In this document: positions 36,598 through 44,461 of the stretch, piece after piece
Numbering within the stretch: position 1 is the first letter of the stretch
Layout: every line of letters starts with the position of its first letter
From: Enterococcus villorum
Lineage (GTDB): Bacteria; Bacillota; Bacilli; Lactobacillales; Enterococcaceae
NCBI RefSeq assembly: GCF_007990225.1
Contig: NZ_BJWF01000018.1
Span: 1-48,049 of the forward strand
Direction: 5' to 3'
Length of the DNA: 48,049 nucleotides
Notes under the pieces: model-generated
The model's database searches: none
What the model was told of the DNA's origin: nothing
What the model saw: only the letters and a program-made list of their open reading frames with translations
Made by a program: the position numbers and the translations under genes

Positions 36598-39237
36598 TTA
36601 TTCTTCTTCCTCAACTTCTGGTAACTGATGGAACTTAATCAACTCACTCACCGCAATCGGTATGATCGATAACAAACCGACTAACAGCCAATGATTTAAG
36701 CTAATATGCACTAGTCCAAATAATTCTTGTGTAAATGGTAATAGAGCAACTGCTGTAGTGATCACCATCGCCAGAATAGCCATCTCTAGTAAAGACTTGT
36801 TTGTGGCTAAGTTGACTTTAAAAATGGATTGGCTACTGCGTACATTGAACACATGTAAAATCGATGAGTACGCTAAAACTAAAAACGCCACTGTTTGTCC
36901 AACTTCTTGACTTGCCTCTACCCATGGGCTGATGGAGTTAACAAAACTTCCTAAATAATAACCAAATAGCGTCACAATAGTAAATACTGTCGCATTGATT
37001 GCGATTTTTTGAAGCAATCCTCTGGCAAATATTCCTTCGTTTTTAGGAATCGGTGCCTCATCCATAATGCCTTTTTCTGCTGGTTCACGTCCTAAAGCAA
37101 AACCTGGCAAGCCATCTGCCACAACATTGACAAATAATAACTGTACCGCTGTAAACGGTGCACCCCAGCCAACTAACATGGCAATTAAGACAATGAAAAT
37201 TTCCGAGATATTACAACTCAATAAGAAATTGATGGCTTTGCGAATATTTTGATAGACTGAACGTCCTTGACTGACAGCATCGACGATCGTAGCAAAATTA
37301 TCATCAGTCAAAATCATATCAGAAGCACTTTGCGCAACATCTGTTCCAGTAATTCCCATCGCACAACCGACATCACTGGCTTTTAACGCCGGCGCATCGT
37401 TAACCCCATCACCTGTCATAGCAACTACTGCTCCTGTTCGTTGCCATGATTTAACGATGCGAATTTTGTCTTCTGGCGTCACACGAGCGTAGACGGAAAG
37501 GTCTTTGACACGTTCATCTAATTCATCGTCGGATAACGCTTGTAACTCTGAGCCAGAAAGAGCTTCTGTCGGATTAGTTAAAATTCCTAGCTCTTTGGCA
37601 ATGGCACTAGCAGTCACTACATGATCTCCTGTAATCATAACTGTTTTAATTCCCGCTTTTTTCGCTCGTTTGATTGCGCCTTTACTTTCTGGTCGTGGCG
37701 GATCAATCATCCCGATCAACCCAATCAATCGTAAGTCTTTTTCTAGCGCTTCTGAAGTAATCTCTTGAGGTTCTTCCTCATAAGTAGCGTAACCTACTGC
37801 GATCACTCGCAAAGCTTTTTTCCCAAAGCGATCATTAACCGCCGTAGCTTGTTCAATGTCTCCAGAAGTAAAGCGTGGAGACAACACATCAAATGCGCCT
37901 TTTGTAATGGAAATATATTTTTCTCCCATTTGATGGATAGTAGTCATCATTTTTCGTTCCGAGTCAAAAGGAATCTCAGCTACTCTTGGATATTCCTTTT
38001 CCAATTCTTCTTTTGTGTGATAGTTTTCTTCAACCGCACGTACAATGGCTGCTTCTGTTGGATTCCCTTTGACGATCAATTCATCGCCTTCTTTTTCGAC
38101 AGTCACATCCGTACAAAGAGCCGCCATTTTTAAAATTTCCATTGCGCTATTGGTCATCGAATCTTCGACATCTGTAACTTCATCTTCTTTACTCCAGACA
38201 CGGCGAACCCGCATTTTATTTTGGGTCAAAGTCCCGGTTTTATCTGAGCAAATCACATTGGCGGTTCCTAGCGTTTCTACTGCCGGCAATTGGCGAATAA
38301 TCGCATGTTTTTTTGCCATTTTTTGTACCCCGTAAGCCAGTGTCAATGTCACAATAACTGTCAAGGTTTCTGGTACTGCAGCTACCGCTAAAGAAATTGA
38401 AGTCATAAACATTTCTAATAAAGGTTCTCCTTGCAACTCACCAATAATAAAGACAAGTGCTGCTGCCGCTAAAGCAATCAGGCTGATTCTTTTACCTAGT
38501 TGATTCAATCGAATTTGCAAAGGCGTTTTCTGCATCGTGTGATCATTTAAAAGTCCAGCAATCTTACCCATTTCAGTTTTCATTCCGATCGATGTCACAA
38601 TTGCTTTTCCACGACCAGCTGCGACTGTACATCCTTTAAAAACCATATTGATTTGGTCGCCCAGTGCATCCTCTTCTTGGCTGACATAATCGGCATCTTT
38701 TTCGACCGCTTCACTTTCCCCAGTTAGCGCTGATTCTTCTACTCTTAATTGTGAAGTTTCCACTAATCGGGCATCTGCAGTAATCGCTGACCCTGATTCT
38801 AAAACAAGGACATCTCCCACGACTAGATTTTCCGCATCTACTTTTTCGACTTTTCCATCTCGGATCACTGTCGCTGTTTGCTTGTTCATCTCTTGCAGTG
38901 ATTCTAACGCTTTTTCTGCATTGCCTTCTTGCACGATTGCTAGTACGGAATTAATAAGCACAATAGCAATAATCAGTAAGCCTTCAAATAAATCGCCATG
39001 TTCAGTGGCAAACGCTGTATAAAAAGAAATCACTGCTGCTACTAGCAAAATGATTGTTGTAAAATCAGATAAACTTCGTAAAAACTTTTTTACAAGCGAT
39101 TCTTTCGGCGCTTCATCGAATTTATTTTTTCCTTGCTCTTGGCTTCTTTTTTCAGCTTCTTGGGTGGTTAACCCTGTTTCAATTGTTGTTTTTGTTTCTT
39201 TTTCCACTTCTTTCCCAGTTTTTTTAAAATCGTCCAT
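36598..39237 (-). CDS. Cation-translocating P-type ATPase (calcium type, P2A)
   Basis: 879 residues with all P-type landmarks: TGES in the actuator domain (ALTGESEAV), the phosphorylated Asp332 in [19 protein letters not shown] in the nucleotide domain, MITGDH, and the hinge [14 protein letters not shown]. The N-terminal and C-terminal cation-ATPase domains and about ten helices fit SERCA/PMCA-like bacterial pumps. The M4 ion-site motif reads PETL instead of the usual PEGL, keeping the key Glu. It most likely expels calcium. The RBS GAGGAGG is strong. It is monocistronic and ends at a shared bidirectional terminator. Confidence 0.93.
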   Translation of the reverse strand: MDDFKKTGKEVEKETKTTIETGLTTQEAEKRSQEQGKNKFDEAPKESLVKKFLRSLSDFTTIILLVAAVISFYTAFATEHGDLFEGLLIIAIVLINSVLAIVQEGNAEKALESLQEMNKQTATVIRDGKVEKVDAENLVVGDVLVLESGSAITADARLVETSQLRVEESALTGESEAVEKDADYVSQEEDALGDQINMVFKGCTVAAGRGKAIVTSIGMKTEMGKIAGLLNDHTMQKTPLQIRLNQLGKRISLIALAAAALVFIIGELQGEPLLEMFMTSISLAVAAVPETLTVIVTLTLAYGVQKMAKKHAIIRQLPAVETLGTANVICSDKTGTLTQNKMRVRRVWSKEDEVTDVEDSMTNSAMEILKMAALCTDVTVEKEGDELIVKGNPTEAAIVRAVEENYHTKEELEKEYPRVAEIPFDSERKMMTTIHQMGEKYISITKGAFDVLSPRFTSGDIEQATAVNDRFGKKALRVIAVGYATYEEEPQEITSEALEKDLRLIGLIGMIDPPRPESKGAIKRAKKAGIKTVMITGDHVVTASAIAKELGILTNPTEALSGSELQALSDDELDERVKDLSVYARVTPEDKIRIVKSWQRTGAVVAMTGDGVNDAPALKASDVGCAMGITGTDVAQSASDMILTDDNFATIVDAVSQGRSVYQNIRKAINFLLSCNISEIFIVLIAMLVGWGAPFTAVQLLFVNVVADGLPGFALGREPAEKGIMDEAPIPKNEGIFARGLLQKIAINATVFTIVTLFGYYLGSFVNSISPWVEASQEVGQTVAFLVLAYSSILHVFNVRSSQSIFKVNLATNKSLLEMAILAMVITTAVALLPFTQELFGLVHISLNHWLLVGLLSIIPIAVSELIKFHQLPEVEEEE

Positions 39238-39362
39238 CCTATTCCTCCTCTAATTTTACACACAAAAAAGGTACTAATTCTACTATACCATTCTTAAATT
39301 CACTTCTTCAACCTTCTGGCTTTTTTATTTAAAACAAAGGTTATAGTTTGTGAGCTTCTTTT

Positions 39363-39391
39363 TTGCAAACGTTAACAAAACGTGCTAATAT
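39363..39391 (+). promoter_or_regulatory. Strong promoter of a unit lacking an ORF
   Basis: TTGCAA and TAATAT are separated by exactly 17 bases, near-consensus for the vegetative sigma factor. A transcript would start near 39398, just before the Shine-Dalgarno-like AAGGAAGGAGG at 39400-39410. Confidence 0.7.
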
Positions 39392-39397
39392 ATAGGT

Positions 39398-39786
39398 GTA
39401 AGGAAGGAGGATACCATCAAATAAACAAAAGAATTTCTCGATAGATTAGCATAAGCAAACAAAGTTGTTAAACGTACAAGTTTCACCAAATGATTTACAT
39501 GTGAAGTATAAACTTTATAAATAGTGAATGCGTATGAAGTTTCAGATGATCCATTGTCTGAACCTAGAAGTAACATGATACGTAAAAAATGAACATGAAT
39601 ATCTGAAAATTGAATAGAATCAAGAGATGTTTCAACTGTTGAAGATGTAACGAAAACAAGATTTTTTGTTTATCAAGAAGAAATTCAACATCGTACTTTG
39701 CATGAGTCATGGAAAGTTACACTTATTTTGTTTATTTGATTCCTTCCGACTACAGGAGCTGGGCTTATCGAGAGCCCAGCTTTTTT
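39398..39786 (+). ncRNA. Putative transcript with RBS and terminator but no open frame
   Basis: The unit has a good promoter, an AAGGAAGGAGG ribosome-binding-like sequence and a strong terminator about 390 bases on, but no ATG, GTG or TTG at the expected distance. At the normal five-base spacing stands ATC (39416). The frame from it contains eight stop codons, yet has protein-like stretches such as IVNAYEVSDDPLSEPRSNMIRKK and a last open run of about 45 codons. All eight stops are TAA or TGA, as would result from CAA/CGA changes. Eight stops is also about the number expected by chance in DNA this AT-rich. It may be a regulatory RNA or a decayed small gene. I do not recognise a known RNA family. 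Confidence 0.45.
39757..39786 (+). terminator. Strong terminator of the ORF-less unit
   Basis: A perfect 9-bp GC-rich stem AGCTGGGCT/AGCCCAGCT with a 7-base loop is followed directly by TTTTT. It is the textbook form for the plus strand. Confidence 0.92.
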
Positions 39787-39901
39787 ATCTCTTAATTTCA
39801 TCATGTACCAATTACTTGAACTATTGCCATTTATACTCAACCCTGCTATCTATTTCTTGTAAAAAAAAGAAGCCGTCCTTCTTAAGAACGCCCTCAAATC
39901 A

Positions 39902-40189
39902 CTAGATTATTTTTTTCAACTGTTCATAAAAATTTTCATGCGTTCCACATAACAATACTGGAATAACTTTATTTTCTTGAATCTCGTAAGCCACTCTATA
40001 CGTGGTCCCTGCACACTTAAATCCGTGAGACCAAATACCTGATAAATCTCCAGTTCTTTGTTCCCACTTATATGGATCAATCGCAATTTCATCATAAATT
40101 AGATTCAAAAATTTTTCTTTTAGCGACTTCTTCTTTAGCTTTTTAAAATACTTAATGACATGTTTTGAAGAAACGATTTCATAAACCAA
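39902..40189 (-). CDS. RelE/ParE-family toxin of a type II toxin-antitoxin system
   Basis: 95 residues with the RelE-fold pattern: a helical N-terminus rich in Lys (KYFKKLKKKSLKEKF), then GDLSGIWSHGF, TYRVAYEI, and the C-terminal VIPVLLCGTHENFYEQLK typical of this toxin group. Such toxins usually cut mRNA on the ribosome or act on gyrase. The target cannot be told here. The reading frame is intact and overlaps the end of the antitoxin gene by 11 bases, the usual coupling. The partner antitoxin is damaged. Confidence 0.85.
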   Translation of the reverse strand: MVYEIVSSKHVIKYFKKLKKKSLKEKFLNLIYDEIAIDPYKWEQRTGDLSGIWSHGFKCAGTTYRVAYEIQENKVIPVLLCGTHENFYEQLKKII

Positions 40190-40509
40190 TTTCTGCTGCC
40201 AACTCCTCTTTAGTCATTGCTTTAGAATTAGTAAGTGTATCTTTAACAATATTTCTAAAGGAGACATGCATTTTGCTTTTTCTATTCTTAAATTCCACAA
40301 GAATCTCGTCTTTATCATAGCCTTCTGCAATTATATCAGACAAAATATCTTCACTAAAATCATAGAATTCTTTTTTGTGGTTCAAAAAATTCATAAAGAA
40401 TACCATTCTCTACCAACTTTGCTTCAACTTCAACTCCATTTGGAATATTAAAATCTTTAGGTACTATCAACATAATAGAATTACCTTGTTTTCGTGTTTT
40501 CGTAATTAT
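40179..40509 (-). pseudogene. AbrB/MazE-like antitoxin gene with lost start and frameshift
   Basis: The N-terminal swapped-hairpin DNA-binding part reads TKTRKQGNSIMLIVPKDFNIPNGVEVEAKLV in one frame and stops after FFEPQKRIL. The toxin-neutralising C-terminal part (KEFYDFSEDILSDIIAEGYDKDEIL...MTKEELAAEIGL) is in the next frame. They join if the A6 tract at 40371-40376 had five A's. No ATG, GTG or TTG precedes the conserved TRKQGNS. Only ATA or ATT lies at the right distance from GGGG (40517-40520). The stand-alone 75-codon frame from 40406 lacks the DNA-binding domain and a good RBS. Either rare-start translation with slippage supplies antitoxin, or the gene is dead. Confidence 0.75.
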
Positions 40510-40531
40510 ATAAATGCCCCATTTCTAACAA

Positions 40532-40592
40532 TTTGTAATTACTTAGTAAATACATCTCACCACGAAACAATGTATTTATAAGTAATTACAAA
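40532..40592. repeat. Long inverted repeat upstream of the toxin-antitoxin genes
   Basis: Arms of 23-24 bases (TTTGTAATTACTTAGTAAATACAT and its complement with one bulged base) surround a 14-base loop. There is no T-run in a terminator position. It may be an operator-like structure, the hairpin end of a small mobile element, or part of the adjacent TnpB relic. Confidence 0.7.
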
Positions 40593-40620
40593 AAAATTCC
40601 TGAGAAGCTCTATTAAAAAG

Positions 40621-40761
40621 GCATAATTTCAAATTAAATTTTCTATATGATACTGTAGCAAATTTGATCATCCTTTTTAATTGCCTATGAAGTTTAATTC
40701 TGCTTAAGGATTTCAATTTAGGTAGTTTGATGAATTTATTATCAATCAAAGCAACTGTGCC
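40621..40761 (-). mobile_element. Relic of an IS200/IS605-type TnpB gene
   Basis: 47 codons without a start read GTVALIDNKFIKLPKLKSLS, then RIKLHRQLKRMIKFATVSYR. This matches the characteristic TnpB pattern (G.I.L.....IKLPKLG.VK...HR...G.IK.ATVS). Upstream in the same frame a stop interrupts EDIEKAYKWLLKQIV, which also resembles TnpB. No catalytic RuvC motifs or zinc finger remain. The rest of 40593-40892 holds no other feature. Confidence 0.65.
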
Positions 40762-40892
40762 ACTTTGTATAGGCTAAACTATTTGCTTTAGTAGCCATTT
40801 ATATGCCTTCTCAATGTCTTCTTACCATGATTTTTCGACTTCTTCTATTTCTTTTTCTTCTATTACATTCGTTGCGTTTTCCTTTCGTTCGT

Positions 40893-41924
40893 TTATTTCA
40901 CAAACATTGCATCACCAAAACTAAAGAAACGATAACGTTCTTCAATCGCATGCTGATAAGCTGATAACGTCAATTCTCTTCCAGCAAAGGCGCTGACTAA
41001 CATGACTAAAGTCGATTTCGGTAAGTGGAAATTTGTTGAAAAAGCCTCTACCACTTTGAACTCATAGCCAGGAGTAATAAAAATATCTGTCCAGCCACTA
41101 TCGGCTTTAATTTCACCATTGAATTTCGTGCCAATTGTTTCTAGCGTTCGAATAGAGGTTGTTCCTACTGCAACAATCTTACCGCCATTTTGGCGAATTT
41201 GATTCAGTCGTGTCGCTGCCTCTTCTGTTAAACGATAAAATTCGCTGTGCATCTGATGTTCTTCAATCTTGTCAACGCTAACAGGTCGAAAAGTCCCTAA
41301 CCCTACATGAAGAGTTAAATAGACCAATTCAACGCCTTTTGCTTCAATTTCTGCTAATAATTCCTTTGTAAAGTGTAATCCGGCGGTTGGTGCTGCAGCT
41401 GAGCCATTTTCTTTGGCATAGACGGTTTGATAACGGTCGGGATCTTCTAAACGTTCCTTAATATAAGGGGGTAATGGCATTTCTCCTAATGATTCTAGTA
41501 TTTCAAGAAAAATTCCTTCATACTCAAATGCAATGATTCTTCCACCATGATCTAGTTCTTCTTTCACCACTGCTTGCAATCGTCCGTCACCAAAAGAAAT
41601 ACGCGTTCCTACTTTTGCTCTTTTGGCTGGTTTAATCAATGTTTCCCAAGTGTCTCCTTCTGTATTCGTTAAAAGTAATACTTCCAAGTGGGCACCAGTT
41701 TCTGTTTTTTCTCCATACAATCGTGCGGGTAACACACGTGTATTATTCATAACCAACGCATCGCCAGGATTTAATTCTTCCAAAATATCGTGGAAGTGTT
41801 TGTCTTTCATTTCACCTGTCGTACGATCAACCACAAGTAAACGTGATTGGTCACGATCTTTTAATGGTGTCTGTGCAATTAGTTCTTCTGGTAGATTAAA
41901 ATCAAAATCTTCTGTTGTTAACAT
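40893..41924 (-). CDS. queA: S-adenosylmethionine:tRNA ribosyltransferase-isomerase
   Basis: It transfers and isomerises the ribosyl of SAM onto preQ1-tRNA to form epoxyqueuosine. The 343 residues match QueA. Typical stretches are [62 protein letters not shown] and [28 protein letters not shown]. The start is the ATG at 41924 with AAAGTGAG seven bases upstream. A GTG four codons earlier is in frame but overlaps the RBS. In most Firmicutes tgt follows immediately, whereas here the next gene downstream on this strand is the damaged antitoxin beyond a TnpB relic. Confidence 0.96.
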   Translation of the reverse strand: MLTTEDFDFNLPEELIAQTPLKDRDQSRLLVVDRTTGEMKDKHFHDILEELNPGDALVMNNTRVLPARLYGEKTETGAHLEVLLLTNTEGDTWETLIKPAKRAKVGTRISFGDGRLQAVVKEELDHGGRIIAFEYEGIFLEILESLGEMPLPPYIKERLEDPDRYQTVYAKENGSAAAPTAGLHFTKELLAEIEAKGVELVYLTLHVGLGTFRPVSVDKIEEHQMHSEFYRLTEEAATRLNQIRQNGGKIVAVGTTSIRTLETIGTKFNGEIKADSGWTDIFITPGYEFKVVEAFSTNFHLPKSTLVMLVSAFAGRELTLSAYQHAIEERYRFFSFGDAMFVK

Positions 41925-42175
41925 ATCGTCACTCACTTTCTGTCTTCTGCCTTGTCATTCTAACATTTTTATTGTTTGCTTGGCAAAACCTGCATTCGAA
42001 AAAGTACTTATTAGACTTGAATCTGTTCATATAAGACATACGTCCTACTAACTATCAATTCCCTCGTTAATGAATAACTAGAAAATGCCTGCTAGTTTCT
42101 AGTTGCTGACCTTTTACGTTTACTTGCTCATCTTTACTCACTCACTTTTTATCTATTTAGTCAAACAAAAAAGAA

Positions 42176-42206
42176 AACGAGACGAAAACTTTGTTCTCAT
42201 CTCGTT
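42176..42206 (-). terminator. Terminator after kimA
   Basis: A 14-bp stem with two G-U pairs (AACGAGATGAGAAC on the minus strand) is followed by TTCTTTTTTG. It lies 22 bases past the kimA stop. Confidence 0.85.
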
Positions 42207-42228
42207 ACTTGTCGTACGATTCATCCTA

Positions 42229-44052
42229 CTATTTTTTCAAATGATAACTATACGTACTTACTACAATATTTTCTCGCCAAGATAAACGAAGTCTCAATCG
42301 TAAACTCGTTTGGTTATGCAAGATATTTTGCCATCTACGGTTTGGCACAAATTGCGGAATTAATACAGTCGTTGTGTAGTTTTGTTCTGCTGCTTTTTTG
42401 CTTACTAAATCGACATAACGTATAATCGGATTTTCAATGGAACGGTAAGAGGAATGAACGACAGAAAAACGAACATCAGGAAAATGTTTTTTGAAGTCTG
42501 CTTCAATTTCCTTCTCCTTTGCAATATCTTCATCTAACGACACGTGCATAGCGATCACGTAATCCCCGATTGAACGAGCGTAATTGATGGCTCCAATGTT
42601 TACTCGAGTAACATTTCCGACCAATACAAGCACAGTATTTCCATCGTAATCATGTAATTGCGCATCTGTTTCCAAACGAAGTTGTTCTGCTACTTTTTTG
42701 TAGTGATCATGGATACGGTAGAAAATGTACATCACGATTGGCATAATAATAAAGAATGGCCAAATATCTCCTAAACGATAGACAAACAAAATCGCAATAA
42801 TCGCATATGAGATAAATGCTCCCGTGATATTTGCGATTGATTTGCCTAACCATTTCTCTCCTTCTTTTTTCCATTTGATAACCATTCCTGTTTGGGATAA
42901 AGCAAAAGGAATAAATACACCAATGGAATATAAAGGTATCAAGCGTTCCGTCGATCCATGGAAAATAAACAATAAAATAATAGAGCCAAAAGCCAATGTC
43001 ATGATCCCATTGGAGTAGCCTAAACGATCCCCACGGTCTAGGTACATATGAGGCATGAATTTGTCTTTTGCTAGATTATAAGCAAGTACTGGAAAGGCAG
43101 AAAAACCAGTATTAGCAGCAACTGCTAAGATTAATGCAGTCGCAAATTGGAGCACATAGTACAAGACACCATGACCAAATACTGCTTTTCCGATTTGAGA
43201 TAAAACGGTAACTTCTTTTTCAGGAACAATTCCATACCAATAGTTGATAAAAGTAATTCCTACAAAGAAGAAACCAAGGATCAATGCCATCATTGTTAGC
43301 GTTGCAGCAGCATTTTTTGCTCGTGGTTTTTTAAAGAATGGCACAGCATTACTGATCGCTTCAACACCAGTTAAAGAAGAAGAACCCGAAGAGAAAGCTC
43401 GTAAGATCAAAGCGATTGAAACTCCTGGAATGGCAGCTCCCGGTAAAGCAGTTGCGTGTAAAGGTACAGCCCCAGTGAGAATATTAAATAAGCCGACAGC
43501 AATTAACAGCGTGATCACCGCAATAAACGTATAGACTGGGAAAAGTAAAAAGGATGCTGATTCTCTTAACCCCCGTAAATTGAGCATCATCAACAACAAG
43601 ACAATAGCTACCGAAATCGCTACTTGATGTCCGTACAGCGCCGGTATGGCAGAAGTGATCGCTTCTGCACCAGCTGAAACAGAAACAGCAACCGTCAACA
43701 TATAGTCAATCAGTAACGAACCACCAGCAATCAACCCAGCATTTTTGCCCAAGTTTTCACTACTGACGACATACGCACCTCCACCGTGAGGATATGCGTG
43801 GATAATTTGACGATAAGAAAGTGTTAATGAAATCAATAAAATAATAACAAAAGCGGCAATTGGTAATGAATACCAGATGGCTGCAGTTGACAAAGCAACT
43901 AAAACAACAACAATCTGTTCTGTACCATAAGCAATGGACGATAGCGCATCCGAAGAAAGTAACGCTAACGCAGCAAAACGAGTTAATTTATGCTCGTCAT
44001 TTTCAGCAGATTTTAACGGCTTACCTACCAATAATCTTTTTAAGTAATCCAA
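42229..44052 (-). CDS. kimA: KimA-type high-affinity potassium importer (APC superfamily)
   Basis: 607 residues, the same length as Bacillus subtilis KimA (YdaO), with very similar landmarks: LVGKPLKS, LALLSSDALSSIAYGTEQI, YRQIIHAYPHGGGAYVVS, GLIAGGSLLIDYMLTVAVS and ISNAVPFFKKPRAKNAA. It has twelve membrane helices and a C-terminal cytoplasmic domain ending HNQTSLRLRLRLSWRENIVVSTYSYHLKK. The family imports potassium with protons and is inhibited by c-di-AMP at the C-terminal domain. Databases often label it a generic amino acid permease. The start is a TTG at 44052, seven bases after AAAGGAG. The upstream in-frame GTG at 44073 precedes that RBS. No c-di-AMP riboswitch was recognised upstream. 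Confidence 0.9.
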   Translation of the reverse strand: MDYLKRLLVGKPLKSAENDEHKLTRFAALALLSSDALSSIAYGTEQIVVVLVALSTAAIWYSLPIAAFVIILLISLTLSYRQIIHAYPHGGGAYVVSSENLGKNAGLIAGGSLLIDYMLTVAVSVSAGAEAITSAIPALYGHQVAISVAIVLLLMMLNLRGLRESASFLLFPVYTFIAVITLLIAVGLFNILTGAVPLHATALPGAAIPGVSIALILRAFSSGSSSLTGVEAISNAVPFFKKPRAKNAAATLTMMALILGFFFVGITFINYWYGIVPEKEVTVLSQIGKAVFGHGVLYYVLQFATALILAVAANTGFSAFPVLAYNLAKDKFMPHMYLDRGDRLGYSNGIMTLAFGSIILLFIFHGSTERLIPLYSIGVFIPFALSQTGMVIKWKKEGEKWLGKSIANITGAFISYAIIAILFVYRLGDIWPFFIIMPIVMYIFYRIHDHYKKVAEQLRLETDAQLHDYDGNTVLVLVGNVTRVNIGAINYARSIGDYVIAMHVSLDEDIAKEKEIEADFKKHFPDVRFSVVHSSYRSIENPIIRYVDLVSKKAAEQNYTTTVLIPQFVPNRRWQNILHNQTSLRLRLRLSWRENIVVSTYSYHLKK

Positions 44053-44394
44053 TTTTTTTACTCCTTTACACACATATTTGCTTTAAATTCATTCATGTTC
44101 AAAATTTATCTTAAACAAGATGTTATAGTACGCTCCCAAAATGTAAAAGTCAATAAACTTTCATAAAATTAATTGGAAAAAAGTCGAAAAAAAGATTATT
44201 TTTTTCAAACGTACGTTAAAATAATCCCTTCTCCAAAAAACTATCCTTATTCCTGGCTTTTGTTAAAAAATCTAACATCTCATTCCCATTAAAAACGACG
44301 TTCAAAAAATTTTTTGATGTTTAGTTAACGAAGCAAAAGAATCAAAAATCAAAAAAACGAACTATATTTCATCCTATCTATTGAAAATAAAAAG
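44053..44394. other. Intergenic region between YhgE gene and kimA
   Basis: About 340 bases of AT-rich DNA holding the presumed kimA promoter on the minus strand. I looked for a c-di-AMP (ydaO-type) riboswitch and for K+-related motifs and saw none. No RNA gene or relic gene is visible. Confidence 0.5.
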
Positions 44395-44442
44395 ACCCCA
44401 TTAGACAAAAAATACAGAACTATTTTTGTCTAACGAGGTTTT
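44395..44442 (-). terminator. Terminator after the YhgE/Pip gene
   Basis: On the minus strand CCTCGTTAGACAAAAATA pairs with TATTTTTTGTCTAATGGGG (G-U pairs and one bulge). It is followed by TCTTTTTATTTT, 20 bases past the stop. Confidence 0.85.
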
Positions 44443-44461
44443 ATGACTCTTCACCAAAATT

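Noticed and set aside
39238-39362. Mn2+ (yybP-ykoY) riboswitch in front of the P-type ATPase.
   Set aside because: The conserved paired elements of that riboswitch were not seen on the minus strand; only a short ordinary leader is present.
39385-39576. 63-codon minus-strand frame in the ORF-less unit.
   Set aside because: It would begin opposite the body of the predicted plus-strand transcript, lacks an RBS and looks non-coding; the plus-strand signals are far stronger.
40375-40581. Plus-strand frame across the antitoxin region.
   Set aside because: It is antisense to the antitoxin coding sequence, whose conserved motifs are clear on the minus strand.
42103-42285. 60-codon plus-strand frame between queA and kimA.
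   Set aside because: It overlaps the kimA terminator and the kimA 3' end; no RBS.
44053-44394. c-di-AMP (ydaO-type) riboswitch upstream of kimA.
   Set aside because: Looked for because of the B. subtilis precedent; no matching conserved segments were recognisable by eye.
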